Source of the DNA: Edaphochlamys debaryana | Lineage: Eukaryota > Chlorophyta > Chlorophyceae > Chlamydomonadales | Assembly: GCA_016858145.1 (NCBI GenBank) | Contig: JAEHOE010000009.1 | Location: 1,178,001-1,242,000 of the forward strand | Direction: 5' to 3' | DNA: 64,000 nt | Part shown: positions 11,094-23,870 of the stretch, in pieces | How the letters are laid out: each line of letters begins with the position of its first letter | How positions within the stretch are numbered: the stretch's first letter is position 1 | Notes under the pieces: generated by a model | The model's database searches: none | What the model was told of the DNA's origin: nothing | What the model saw: only the letters and a program-made list of their open reading frames with translations | Translations under genes and position numbers: made by a program

Positions 11094-13338
11094 TCAGGAG
11101 ATGAAGCCCTGCCGCTTGGCCCAGCTCAGCACCAGGCCCAGCAGCAGCCCCAGCAGGCCCAGCAGCACCAGCCGGGCCCCGGGCGGCACCACGCGCATCA
11201 CGCCCAGCAGCACGGCGTGCGCCGGGATGGGGAAGGCGCGCATGACGGCGTTGTTGCGGCGGAAGGCGCCCACGTGCTCGGCCACCAGCTGGCGGGGGGG
11301 GGGACGAGAGGAGGGGGGGTGATGGGAGCAGCATGAGGGAGAGGAGGGTAGGTGGGTGAGCGTCTTGAGGGTGGTGGCAGGCAGTGAGCTGGGCGTGTGG
11401 ACGGGAGCTAGCGGGGGTACGAGCTGCAGGAGAGATCCTGGCCTGGAGTGTAACAACGCCTCCCAAGTGCGGACAGGTCTGGGCGCCAGCCTGAGCCTGC
11501 TTGTCCTGGAGCCCGCATCCGCCACACCAGCTTCCGTTGCTACCTAGCCATGGCCCGTAACCCATGGCCACCCCGGCAGCTCGTTCTGCAGCCACTCCGC
11601 ATGCAGACGCAGTACCACACCCTGCCCTGCCCCGCCGGCCCCCGCACCTGGTCCACCTCCTCCGCCGACAGCCCCCGCCCCCACTCGTCCAGAGCGGACT
11701 TGAACTGCGTCCGCAGCGTGTTGTTGCTCTCGCCCTGGGTGGCGGCATTGGGGAGGGCAGCGACCGGCGAGGCGGGAATGCAGCTCGTGGGGGACCACAA
11801 CAACCGCAGCCGCAATCGGTACCCAAGTGTTTGTGCCCCAAGCGAGGCCCCGCCCAATGCAGCTGTTCCGCTGTCGCCCAAGCCCCGAGTCCCCAGCCCC
11901 TCCCCCCTCTCCCAAGCTCCAAGAGACACGGCAGCACTCGGCACGTGCTCCTGCGCCCCAAGCGACGACCCCCCTCTCCCACGTGACTGCTCCATGCCCA
12001 AGGCCATGCACAAGGCTGCGCTCAAGGCCGGGCCCAAGCCCGGGACCAAGGCTGAGCCCAAGCCCCACCGCCCCGCCCGCGCACCGGGTAGTCGAAGGCG
12101 GCCGTGCCGCGGTCCTCGGGCAGCTCGAAGAATCTGCGGGCCCAGCGCTTGATCTGCTGCCCCCCGCTAGCGGCCGCCAGGTGCTGCGTGTAGGCGTGCA
12201 CGATGAGCAGCCGCGGGTTGGCGGCGGGCAGGGAGGCGAGGTACGCCTGGCGAGGGGTGGTGGGAGGGGAAGGAGGCGCGTCGCAGGGCGGCCTTGTGGG
12301 CTGGCACAGGTGGTTGTTGGCCGCACGAGTTACATAGGTCCTAATAATGTGACTTGGGAGCGGGGGGAGGCTCTGCGCACCTCGTAGTCTTTGAGCGCCT
12401 GGCTCTTGGGCCCGCACTTGGCCTCCCAGTCCTTCCTGATGGGCAGCAGGGGAAGGGGAGCAGGACACGGCAGTTGTGAGGGCGAGAGCCTGGAGGTGGG
12501 GAGAGCATGGTGCAAGGAGCTTGACGGGCGTGCACGAGCTTCAAGTGGAGCGGGGTAGGTCTGGCCGCGGGGAAGGGGGTGCGTGAGGCCTCGGGTGTCG
12601 GGCTCCCTGATAGCAGAGAGCACGGTGGTTGCTCTCATGCGCAAACAGGTGTCCGTCCTGCGGTGTCACCCGTGTGGCTCGTGCGTGTCTCACCCCAGCT
12701 CCCCAGGTGCACCCAAGTACCCCAGCTCACCCCAGCAGGTACTCCAGGTCCGTGCGGAAGCCCGGGGCGCGGTAGAGGCCGCCCTTGAGGGGCCGCTCAA
12801 AGAGCGCCACGTCTGCGGACGGAGAGGGACAGAGGTGGCGTGGCGCTCCCATACACACGCCCATTCCCCGACCCCCCCCCCTCGCGCTTCTCAGCCGCAT
12901 TTCTGATACGTCACCGGCGACCTTGATAGAGTGCGTCTAAAAAGTCCCCTGTGTCCCAGTTGGTGGCCTGAGCGTGCAGTCTCAGGGTCTCGAGATTGAA
13001 TCCCGAGAACCCCGAGGAGGTCCTTGCTCAGCCCAGGATTTCCCGCAAGGTGCGGCGCACCTGCGGCACCTTGCTGCAGAGCCTGCGTTAAGGGGGCGAT
13101 ACGGGCATGAGCAGCGCAGCTCCGGCACTGCGCTTGCATGTTGCGCAATCTTGCTCACCTCGTCAAGCGCCTTCTCGAGAGCAGCAAACACGTAGTAGAA
13201 GACGCCCAATGAGCGCGCGTAGAGGGTGGCCGAACTCAACAGGCCGAAAAGCTTCGCCATGACAAGATTATTCGACGTCTGATGTATGCTCCGCGAGGCC
13301 TTGTTAAGCCTCGCGGTGAGCGGGACTCTCTCTGACAT
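11094..13338 (-). CDS. Heme oxygenase, animal-type, tail-anchored
   Basis: Seven exons, 260 residues: 13338-13159, 13082-13061, 12812-12731, 12435-12381, 12246-12085, 11734-11648, 11288-11094; all phases agree. The family cleaves heme to biliverdin, CO and iron. The proximal heme ligand is His19 in ASRSIHQTSN. The signature helix is LLIVHAYTQHLAAASGGQ (126-143), collinear with the human HO-1 helix. A C-terminal hydrophobic helix (about 235-252) followed by KRQGF suggests a tail anchor in the ER or another membrane; no plastid transit peptide is seen, unlike plant HO1. Oddities: residues matching human Gly139 and Asp140 are both Ala (137, 138), and exon 2 is only 22 bp (a 13-bp version with an earlier donor keeps the same phase). 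Reduced or altered chemistry is possible. Confidence 0.9.
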
Positions 13339-14198
13339 GGTTGTTAGGTGGAGGTTCTGACCCGTGAAGAATTTCTCGGGGCCTGTTGGGGCTGTGGGCT
13401 CCAGAGGCGGGGCTGTCGGCTCCAGCACGGTCTCTGCCGTACGAAGCCGTACGTTACAGCACGGTCTCGAGGAACTCTACTGCACCGCGCTTCAGAACAT
13501 ACAGCTCAACGCCCCTGTCTGCAACCGAGGCCCCCGAACGCCGCGAATGACGTCCTCACACAAGACGAAGCTCTGCCTACCCCTGCACTACCGTCCCTGC
13601 TGCCAGCCGCCTCAGCCAGCCTTGCGTGGTTCGGCGTCTTGCCTTCTAACCCTATTTCAAGCTGCCAGTCAGCCCACAACCCACATGCCCGCCCTGCCCC
13701 GGATGCATCTGAACCCGCAGTTGGCGGTGCCATTGGGCTCAAGACCCGCTGGCCGCATCCCTAGGAACGAACGACATTGGCTTGCCACGACGGCACCTCG
13801 CCGCCCCTCGAGCATGCCCCTAAACCTGAAGCCCACTACGCTAGGAACACACCCCACCCCCTTCGCTCTCTTCCTATGGCCCAAAGAAAGCACAGTGCCC
13901 AAACCAAACAGCTCCGAGGCCCGATGAAACTACCGCCTTCCGTATTGGCCAGGGCCACGTCACGCACAGCACGCCTGCATGGCCCCGCACCGGCACCCCA
14001 CAGTGTATGCACACACTGCACAGCGAAGCCATGCATCGCACGCGTAGCGCGCGTGTCAAATGGCGGAACAGCCCCCGGCTCATCGTAGACAGTCAAAGAC
14101 GTGGGCCGACGGCTGCCTACTTGTCCAACGCTAAGCCCAAGCCCAAGCCCACGCAACCCATACCCGTCTGTGCTTACTCCACTCCACTACATACTGCA
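13339..14198. promoter_or_regulatory. Upstream region of heme oxygenase and 3' flank of coiled-coil gene
   Basis: Two minus-strand genes follow each other here. The stretch next to 13338 is the heme oxygenase promoter/5' UTR. Open frames on both strands have no recognisable sequence and no splice context. Confidence 0.45.
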
Positions 14199-17100
14199 TC
14201 AATGCGCGCTGCTGCTGGGCGATCGGCGCAGCACGTCCGACACGTTGAGCGGCTTGACGCCGGGCGAGGGCGGCCTGCGCAGCTGCAGCCAGTCACCGCC
14301 GGCGCCGCCACCGCTGCCGGCGTAGCTCAGCCCCCCGCCGCCGCTGCTGAAGTGGCTGACGAGGCCCATGCCGGGCAGCGGCGCGACGGAGGCGCCGCCG
14401 ACGGAGCCGGCGGCGGAGGCCAAGGAGGGCCGGGGCCCGATCGGGCCCGTCGGGCCCAGCAAGTGCAGCTGCAGCGGAGGCATCTGCGGCGGGGCGGTGC
14501 GCTCCCGGAGCGCCAGCTCGGAGCGTGCGGCGCCCCAGCCCTGCGACCGGGCCGGGGTCCAGAGGCCGGAAGTCGAGGAGGGGGGCGCACCGGCGGCGGA
14601 GGCGGAGGCAGCGGCGACGGCTCGCGCGCCGGCGGCGGAGGTGGGGCCGGGGAGGGAGGGCGCGGGGTCGTCCGCGAGCGGGTCGGTGGGCGGTGCGTAG
14701 GAGGAGTTTGAGGCGCCGCCTTCGGAGCCGGGCGCAGGGCCTTGCGGCTGCGGGGCTGCGGCTTGCGACGTGGGGTGCTGCGGGAGGGGCTGCGGCAGGG
14801 CGGGCTCCTGGTCCGACCAGCCGCCCAGGGCGGCGGCTATCGAAGCGGCCAAAGAGCCGTGCGCGGAGGAGGAGGACGAGGGCGGCCGTGTGTCCTCAAC
14901 CACAGCTGCGTCCGCCTCTGCCCGCTCGAGCGCTGCCTCCTCGTGCGCGGCCCCAGCCCCGGCCGCAAGACCCTCGCCGTGATGTGAGGTGCCTCCTCCC
15001 AGTGCCTCCGCCGTGGACGCGGCCGGAGCCGGTGCCTGCTCAGCGGCGATGCCGGGGGCGGGGCTGGGTGACGGCGGCAGCAGGCGGGTCCCCTGCTCGG
15101 TCTTGAGGCGGGGCCGCTTGGGCGGCTCGGGCTCGGCGGGGTAGCCCCCCTCCGAGTAGAGCGTCGGCTGCTCCGCCGACCAAGCCTCTGCCGCCGTGGC
15201 CTTCGGGAGGGGCTCGCCGCCGTTGGCGGACAGGGCCGTTGCTGCCGCCGCCGCTGGCGGGTGCGATGTCGCCGCCGGCCCTGGCCCGAGAAGTTGCACG
15301 GTCACGTCGAGGGAGACGACCTCGAGCCCTGGAGGCGGCCCCAGGACCCCGCCGCTGCCGCCGTTGTCGGGCGGAACCCAGTCGGTGGGGTCGTGGTAAG
15401 CGCCGTGCGGGGCGCAGGCCTCAGACTCTGAGACGTCAATGCTGGCGTCCAGCCGGCCCTCGTCGCCGCCGCGACCGTTCGACGCCGCCGCCGCCGCCAG
15501 CCACGTCGGCACCCGCACTGGCTCCATGGCCGTCGCCGCCGCCACCGGCCGCTTGCCATCGGCAGCGCCGCCGGCGTGGTCGCCCGAGCTCGCGGCGTAC
15601 GGGTGTACGGCGTGGTTATGGTCGATGAAGAGGTTGTTGTCGTACAGTGACACCCCGAGCCGTGCAGATTCCAGATCCAAGTAGTTGCCGACGGAGCTGA
15701 CGTCGTCAAGGATGTCCGAGTGGCCGTCGCCGGCGAGCATCGGCGGCAGCGCCGCCGCCGTCGCGCGATCCCGTGCCGCCGCCGCCACAGCTTCCACGGC
15801 CGCCGCCGCTGCCGCTGTGGCGCTGTTGGGAAGCGACGCCGGACCCAATGCCGAAGCAGCGGCGGCGGCGGCCGGTGCGGCGGGGCGGGGCGCCGTCTGC
15901 ACTGCCGGCAGCACAAAGTGGGACGCAACCGCCGGCGGTGACGCGGGCTGCAGCGCCGGCCGCGGCGGGGTGGTCGGCGGCGAGGCTGTGCGCCAGGTGT
16001 CGCCGCCGCTCTCCAGCTGGCCCAGCAGCGCCGTCAGCGGCCCGCCCACGCCCTCCCCTGCCGCCGCCGCCGCCGCTGCGGCCGCCTCCACGCTGAGCCG
16101 GTACGGGCTGCGCGGCGGGCTGGCCAGCGGCGGCGCCGCTGCCGCCACCGCCAGCGCAACCCCTGCTCCCGCTGGTTGCGGCCCCGCCTGCTGCTGCTGC
16201 TGCCAGGGTGGAGGGAAGGCCAGGCCGGCGGCGGGTGGCACCCAGCCAGGCAGCGGCAGGTTGGCGAAGAGTCCTGACGCGGCGGCGGGAGCGGAGGCCG
16301 CAGGAGCCCCGCTGCCCACCAGGGCCACCCCCGGAGGCCCGCGGTACTCGTCAGCGTCGGCGAATGTGACGCTCCGCCGCCGCCTCGCCGCCCGCTTCCT
16401 GCTGGTACTCCCCGAGCGCGCCCGGCCGCCGCTGCCCGGGCCGTGACCGGAGTTGGAGGCGGCGGCAGCGGCGCCGCCAGGGCTGCCAGCGGCGCTGCGA
16501 GGCCGATCAGGGCTGGCGGCGCCGCCGTTGCGAGCGGGGGAGGTGGAAGACGGGGAGTCGGCGGGCTGCGTGAGGGGGAAGGAGAAGGAGCCGGCGAGGG
16601 GCTGCGGTGCTGCTGCAGGCGGGGCGCCGCCGGCGCTCGCCTTACCGCCGCCGCTGGCGGCAACGGGGCCGGCAGTGGTCGCCGCCGCCGCCGGCGCCGG
16701 TGCGGTCGCCGCCGCCGCCGGCGCTGCGCTTGCCGGCTGCTGGTCCGAGCCGGTCGTGTGGGGCTCTGCATGGGAGGCCTGGAGCGACTGAAGCAGCTGA
16801 GACTGGCGCTGCTTGAGCTGCCGCAGCTTGGCGCCCAGGGCGGCGGTGCCGGCGTCGAGCGCCTCGACCGGCCCGCCGCCGCCGCCGCCGCTGCCGCCGC
16901 CGCCACCAGCGCTGCCCGCGCCGCCGCCAGACGAGGACTGCGCCTGGCGCGCGGAGGGAGAGGTATCAAAGGCGTAGCTCGCACGGAAGACCTCGCCCGG
17001 CGGACCCGACCCTGCGCCGCCGCCGCCGCCGTCGGCCCTCAGCCCGCCGCCGCCACCGCCGCCGCCAGCGCGCTCCTGGTAGTAGGCTCTTGCCAGCTTG

Positions 17101-20100
17101 ATGGGGGACCCCATCTCGGTGCCGTCATCCTCGTCAATCGGGAGCGTGCTGGGGATGCGGATGGGCTCGTCGCTGCCGCCGCCGCCGCTGGTGCTGGTAC
17201 GTGCCGTGGCGTCGGCGGCCCCGGCGGTGGCGGCGCGACTGGAGCGATGGCCGCCGACAAACAGGTCGTCGAACGTGGGCTCGCGCTGCAGGCCGCGGCC
17301 TGCCGGCGCCGCCAGCCCGCCGCCGTCGTCGTCGACGTCCAGGTCGTGGGTGCTGGCGAAGAGCGCTGACGTGGGCCGCAGGATGGCGGCCAGCTCGACG
17401 GCGGCACCGCTTGCGGCAGTCGCCGCCAGGGGCGGTGGCGGCGGTGGCGGGCCCCGGCGGACGGCCCCGCGGCCCGTGCTGCTGATGCGGACGCGGGCGT
17501 CGGGCGTAGTGCTGCGCTTGCGGACGCCGCCGCCGCCGCCGCTGCTGTTGCCGCCGCCGGTGCTGCTGGCGGGGCGGCGGTTGAGCTTGGTCCAGGCGGA
17601 GGACGTCATGGGCTCAGGGGTGCTGTGGAGAGGGCAGGGGGCAGGGCGAGCAGGAATTCAGCAGGGAGGGGAAGGTATCACGCGAGCAGACAAAGTGCAT
17701 GACGCGACGGTCGACTGCATGACTACATCCGGAGTACATGGGGCCCGAGGGAAAAGGAGCTCAAATCCGCATGGTGAACCCAGTCCGGGCTTACCCTGCG
17801 CGGGGAGGCGCCTGGGGCGAGGAGCCAGCCGCTGAGGCGGCAGGGCCATGCCACCCGGCATGGGCGCCCCCGCCCGCCCCTGCGCCTGGTATCCCCGCCA
17901 GCAGGGACGTGGCCAGGGCCCGGCGTGCGCTCATGGCCGCGTAGCTCGACTCGGCGTTGGGCGAGGGCTGGCGGGCCCGGCTGGCCGCCGCCGCGCCTGC
18001 AGCCCCCGCACCGCCGCCGCCGCCGCTGCTCGAGGTGCGGCGGCGCGGGCCGGCCCAGAGGGTGGGGCCGAGATTGGATGCCGCCACCGCCATCAGGGGC
18101 GCAGACGACGGGCTGAGGGTTTCCGGGCCCCGACCTGCGCCTGCTCCCGAGGGGCGGCCCCCGCCGCCGCCAGCGCCAGCCGCGGCAGGTGCGTGGCCGT
18201 GGCGGGGCTGCGCCGAGGCGGTGGCGCTGACGGGCGTCCAGCCCCGCTGCGGCGGCGGGGGGCTGCGGCTGGGAGGCGGCGGCGTGCGAGAGCGCGGCTG
18301 CCCCGGAGCCGCCGTGGGCTGGCGCTCCCGGCGTGGGCCGCCTGCGCCGGCGGAGCGAGAGCGGCCGCCGGCGCCAGTAGCGGAGGGTCCCGGGGACGCG
18401 GAGGGCGGTAGTGGGGAGCCGGGGGAGCGGGGCCGTCGGGCGCGGTAGACGCCGCCCGTCATGCCCTGCTTGGCGGGGTACGGCACCGCCGGCGGGCTGC
18501 CGTACAAATGCAGGATGGCGGCGGCGGTGGGATCTGAGTTGGGGGTGACGTCATCGTGGTGCGCATGGCCGGGGCCGTGGGAGCGGTGGGCCAGGGCAGC
18601 GGTGGGGGGTGGGGCCCGGACGCTCAGCGCCGCTCCGCCCGGGAGGGGCGGGGGCTCGTATGCAGTCCCGCGTTGGTGGGAGCCGGCGGACACACCGCCC
18701 GTGGAGCCCCGCTGCTGCGCCTCCTGCTCCTCGCCCGTGCCTGTACCTCCGCCGGCGGCTCCGAACCCCGAAGTCGATTGCCGCCGGCTGTCCCCGTCGT
18801 CCGCTGTCAGGGTGAGGACGGAGTGGCCCTCCGCAATGGGACCGCTGCCCCCCGATTCGGCAGCTTCGTGGCCCATATTCGCTCGGGACTCGTCCTCCTC
18901 CTCCTCCTCCTCCGGGATAGAGGCGCCGGACCGAGAGGGCGATGCGAGCATCGCCGCAGCCCTGGCGGCCGCCGCTGCCGCTGCCTCTACCGCCGCCGCG
19001 ACCGGCCCGCCGCGGTGCTTAGTCAGCGTCTCGAGATTGGGATCACTTTGCCGTACGATCGCCACCAGCAGGGAGATCTCCTCCTCCAGCTGACGCACCT
19101 GCGAAGGCCACACCCCCAGCCCATGAGCGATACCGCGTGGAAGTGCGGATTCCGAGTCCTGTGGGCGGTTTGCCCCGCTCGCTTGCCGCCCCTCACAACG
19201 TGGCTTCGGCCCCGTAGGAAGCCCTCTCGCACGTCTCGCTGGCTCCAACACAGCGCTTCCTTACCTCCCCGCCCACGCCCCGTCCCTACCTGGTCCTGGG
19301 CCGCCTGCCTGGCGGCCTTCTCCGCCCCCAGGGCCCGGTCCAGGGCGGTGTTGCGGTTGCGCAGCAGGGCCGCACGCGACTCGAGCTCCCGCACCAGGCC
19401 TTAGCAGGGCGGGGCATTGGGCCGCGATAAGGGGGCAGACACTGGTCAGTTTCTAGAGTGAGCGACACACCCGTCCACTGCCCGCGGCCCGGCCCCACGT
19501 TTTAGCCCTACGGGCCAGACGCATCGCCTGCAGGCCAACCCCCTCCACCACCAGTACCCGCTGCTCGCCCTGCACTGTCAGCGCTGCCCGCGCTCACCCG
19601 CCTGCTCCCCCGCCAGCCGCTCCGCCTGCCCCAGCGCCTCCTGCGCCGCGTCCAGGCGCCGCTGCAGGGCCGTCAGCTGGCGGTCGCGGTCGGCCTTGCG
19701 CGCGTGGATGGCCTGGTGCTCGCGCTGGGGGGGAGGGGGCCGGAGAGGAGGGGCGGAGCGGGGACCGGCGCAGGTGTCAGCTGCAGAGGAGAACCCGGTA
19801 CATGAAGGCTGCCGAAATGGTTGAGGACGACAGTGGTCACGGCGGGGGCTAGTTGTGCTAAGTTGTGGCCTGCCCTTTGCTGACGTTGCTCCTTGGAATG
19901 CCCATTCAGTAGCGCCGCCCACCTGCAGCTTGGCCAGCTGGGCCGCCGCCTCCGCCGCCTCCTTGGCCGCCGCCTCCACCTCCCGCCGCAGCCGCCCCTC
20001 GCGCAGGGCGCCGTCACGACGCGCCGCGTCCGCCGCGCCCGCGGCCTCCTCGTGCCGCCGGCGCAGGGCGCTGAACTCCGCCTGCACCTGCGGGGACAAG

Positions 20101-23100
20101 AGGAACACAGGCTCTTCGGCCGCCGCCCTCCCACCTGCCTCCCACCACCCCACTGATGCATGCCCAGAGCGCGGCACCGGCCCGCAGCTCATCGCTCTCA
20201 GCCCTGCCCTTGTTAAGCCTCCCCAGTCGGCACACTCACTGTGGCCATGGCCCTCTCCCTCAGCTGCAGCTCCGACGCCAGGTGCCCCGCCTCCGCCTGG
20301 GCAGCGTCCAGGGCGACCTGCGGCCTCAGGAGGCGGCGGGGGAGGGGTTGCGGTCAAGCGCGCAGCTCACGACACCCCCAGCGGACCCGCCAACCTGTCT
20401 GCTGTACACTTCTCCATACACTTCGACAAGGGTACAGCGCGGGCGAGGGACCCGCTTGAGCCCGGGCGAGGGCCCACTAAGTAAGCTGAGCAGGACCCCG
20501 AGCCGCGCTTCCGCGACTGCGCACCTGGACTGCGCTGTGCGCGTTCCTTAAGAGTGTCAGCTCAGAGGCGGCCTGCGGGGGATGGGCGGCCGAGGGCGCT
20601 TGGATCAGGGACCGCAAGCCAAGCCCGCCTCCCTGCATCCGACCAGGGCCCAACCGCCTCCAGCCACGACCCGTCTCTCTCTTCCACGCCACCCACGTGT
20701 TCGGCGGCGGCCAAGGTCTCCTCCAGCGTTCCGTAGAGAGCCCGGTTCTGCGGGGAGGAGCCGAGCGTCAATGGTAGGGATGGTCGCCAAGTTGGGCTTT
20801 TCGTGGACGAGTCATCAGATTTCGTGACCGACGGTGCCAGCCCCGAACCCACGGTGCCTCACCTGTCCCGTCAGCGTCTCGTTGGCCGCCCGTGCCGCCG
20901 CCAGCTGTCCCTTGAGCTCCGCCTCCCGTGCATCCGCCTCCCCCAGCCGCCGGCGGAGCTCCTCCTCGGTCTGACGCAGCCGTTGCTGCACCGAGTGACA
21001 ATGCACGGGTTAGCACGAAGCTACGGTTTCACCTTCCCTGCCTGCCGTGACCCCCCGCCCTCACGGCGAGGGCCTGCGGCCTCTGTATCCCAACCCCGCC
21101 CCCCCGCCCGGCGCCCCACCGTGTCTCCCGCCCGGCCGCTCCGCTGCTCCTCCACCCGCTGCGCCAGGTCCACCCGGGCCGCCCCCGCCTCCACCAACTG
21201 AGAGCTCAGGTCCTCCACCTGGGAGGGGGGTTGGGAGGACGGAGACGTGTTTGGTGGACTCATATGCCCCTCCCTCGCGCATCCAGCCGTTTACGGAGCC
21301 CCCGGCTGTAGAAGCCTGCGCACAGGAACCTTCCTCAATTCCCCACCAAGTGCTCGTGCGCTCTCTTGGCCCCCCACCTGCTGCTCCAGCCTCCTGATCC
21401 GCGCCCTCGCTGCCTGCAGCATCTCCCCCTGCCACACGTGCTGCGGCTGAGAGCCCGCGGCCGCGGCCGCGGATCCTGAACCAGCGCCGGCGGCGGAAGC
21501 GGCAGAGGAGGGCTGCGGGGGCCGGCCCGGCGACGGCTCGGGCCGGTGCGGCCCCGGCGACAGGGCCGAGGGCCTGTTGCCGCCCTTGCGCCCGGGCGAG
21601 GGCGTGGCGTTGCGGCTGAGGTGCTGCCGCTCTGCCATGCGCTGGCGCGAGGCCACGCCGCTGCCCCTCGTCCCGCCCCCGGCCCCGCCTCCATCACCAC
21701 CGCCCGCAGCCCCCGAGGCTGCAGCTGCAGCTGCTGCCGCTGCGGTCTCCTCGGCGAGGAGGAACTCCGCATCGTCCTGGCTCAGGGGCGGCTCAGAGGC
21801 CCGCTCCTCCCTGGCACCAGGCTCCTCCCTCGACCCAGCCTCGCCTGCGCCTGCGTCAGTTTCCGCTGCAGGTGGCGCCGCCGCCTGGGCCTCTGCAGCC
21901 GCCTGCCCCCGCGCCGCATGCCTCCCCTCCCCTGCCTGCTCGCTGACCAGAATCACCGCGGGGTGGCAGGGCATGTGGGCGGCGGGGCGGTGCCCGCCTG
22001 CTCCCCCCGCGGCTCGCTGAGGATGCCCCGCCGCGGCCTGGCCTGCTGACCCCGCCGAGCCTGCCCCAGCACCCTCCGCTCTGGATGACACGCCCTGTGC
22101 AGCTGGGGCGGGCTCCGTCTCGGGCCCAGGCGCGAGTACGTCTGGCGGGGCGGCGGCTTCGTCCGAGTGGGCGGACACGGTTGCTGCGGACTCGGGAGCG
22201 GGGCTGGGTGCCTCGTCCGGGCGTTGCTCGGTGGAGCGCTCGGGTGTGATGGAGCGCTGCTGCTTGAGGGCCCGGAGGGCGGCAGAGCGAGTAATGGTGT
22301 TGGGGCCGCGGGCCGCGCCCCCGCGCGACGCGGCCGCGCCCTCCGAGGCCGCTGGAGCGCCACCCGCGGAGCCTTCCCTCCGCTGCAGCCAGCCCTGCCC
22401 CGGCGGCCCCCCCTCCGACGCGGCTTGGGCCCCCCGGGGTGACCAGGCCCGTGGGGACACAGCGCGGGGGCTGCCGGCGCTGCCGCCGCCCCGCCAGGTT
22501 GCCCTCGGCGGGCTGGAGGGCCCGGCTGAGCCAGCGCCAGAGGAGCGACGCGGTGAGGATGTTTTGAGGAAGCTGGGGGCTGGGCCGGGACCGGTGGCTG
22601 CGCTGGCGGAGGCCCTCGGGCTGCCCTGCCCTCGCTGGACGGCAGGGTGTGTGGGGTGGCCGGGCGGGGGGCTGGTGTGTCGGGCTGGGGGCGGGCCGCT
22701 GCGCAGGATGGCTGAGAGGGAGGCAGCGGCGCTGGAGGCGGAGGCGGAGACAGCGGGTGCTGCTGCGCTGGCAGAGGGTCGCGGCGCCGCTGGGCCGGTG
22801 GCCGCTGAGGTGGAGGCGGCCGGGTGCGGCACAGGGGTCTTCAGGATGCCCTTTGGAAACACCACTTGGGGAACCACCTGGGAAGGAACAAGAGCATAGA
22901 GCATGAGCACGGCGTCGGGGATTGCAGGGCCGAACCCACGAACAGCTACCGGCATGCCAGGGCCCACCAGAGTGCCGGCGAGGCTTGCATCCCGGGAACC
23001 GCCTCCACCTAGTGCCAGGGAGGGACGGGGGACAAGTCAGGGAGGGCCACGGCACAGTTGCCAAACCACCCCACGAGCGTTCCCTGCCGGCCCTTCCCAG

Positions 23101-23445
23101 CACTCGCGCGAGCCCCGCCAAGTCTACAGGGCTACCCCGGAAACATTGCGGGTTCTCAACGAGACCCCTCCCCCGTCAAACCGCCGGTCTCACGTGCGCC
23201 TCCCGCCTTGGTGGTGCCGCTGCTGGCACGGCGCCGGTCGCTGTCCCGGCCCGTGCTGGCGTCCCTCTGACTTGACGTCCTGCAGCAGAGCCACCCCTGT
23301 CAGCTACTCGGTGGGACTCCGTGAAGCCACGCGGGAGGGATGCGCACCGGACTGGGGACCACCGGCTCTGCTTCGTTGTGCTGCTAGCGATGCGGGTCAG
23401 CACCCTGTCCAGGATACGGTCGCGGTCGTCGCCGTGATTGGCCAT
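14199..23445 (-). CDS. Giant (2,402 aa) disordered protein with central coiled coil
   Basis: Thirteen exons closing in frame: 23445-23363, 23279-23194, 23008-22950, 22877-21378, 21218-21120, 20995-20873, 20747-20697, 20317-20240, 20087-19923, 19724-19598, 19399-19290, 19098-17795, 17622-14199. The start is MANHGDDRDRILDRVLTR; a decayed copy of this exon lies at 28204-28279. Residues 1-560 are Ser/Pro/Ala-rich. About 565-850 form a heptad-rich coiled coil (for example QTEEELRRRLGEADAREAEL). Beyond that the chain is disordered, rich in Gly/Ala/Pro with acidic patches. At the apparent TAA near 17793 a strong donor (gtaagc) splices in phase into the last exon, which merges two large open frames. 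Exons 5-9 are all phase 0, so they could be skipped without frameshift. The architecture resembles centrosomal or cytoskeletal scaffolds, but I recognise no family. Confidence 0.8.
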
Positions 23446-23870
23446 GACGGAAGCGTCAGCTACAAGAAAGGTTGGTCAAAATCCGAAACAGAAGCGCTGC
23501 TCAGCGTCATGGCGCTCCTGGCATGAGCCGCAGTGTGGTAGGCATACTGTTTAGCGAGTTATGACTTAACACTGACTTAACGGCCCCGCAAGTGCATGAT
23601 GAAAGAGCGAACGAGCCGGACAGCCGGCTGGGCAGATAGCTACCCAACTGGAGGCCCCAGGCCAGCCGGCTTCTGGGTGCCAAAAGCATACATACAGCTC
23701 TTCACTATATAACCACCAAGCAACTTTCTAGGAAGAGGGCCAGGAGCCAACCGAGCAGCATGTTGCTTGCGCGTCTGCCTCCCGTGCCGCGCGCGGCGTT
23801 AACCAGCTGCGTGGTGATGTCAACGGGGGACGTGGTGTGCCAGGCAATCCAGCGACGCGGCAAGCCGTGA
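23386..23870. repeat. Source copy of a duplicated gene-start segment
   Basis: Bases 23386-23462 match 28204-28279 at about 70 of 76 positions. Bases 23463-23582 match 28330-28432 with small gaps. Bases 23842-23870 match 28435-28463. The segment spans exon 1 of the coiled-coil gene, the divergent promoter, and the end of Mpv17 exon 1 with its gtgagt donor. Confidence 0.85.
23446..23759. promoter_or_regulatory. Divergent promoter, coiled-coil gene (-) / Mpv17 gene (+)
   Basis: Only 314 bp separate the two ATGs. A TATATAA lies about 55 bp before the Mpv17 ATG (near 23704-23711). Parts of this spacer and both flanking first exons are duplicated, with internal deletion, at 28204-28463 inside the transporter gene. 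Confidence 0.65.

Noticed and set aside
12955..13025. tRNA-like stretch with gattgaatccc
   Set aside because: The arms do not fold into a complete cloverleaf and it lies inside a heme oxygenase intron.
13364..13927. 187-codon plus-strand frame upstream of heme oxygenase
   Set aside because: It starts opposite the heme oxygenase 5' region, lacks motifs, and is interrupted in composition; likely chance.
17791..17793. Stop codon ending a separate coiled-coil gene
   Set aside because: The TAA lies within a consensus donor gtaagc and the next exon joins in phase, so one larger gene is the better model.
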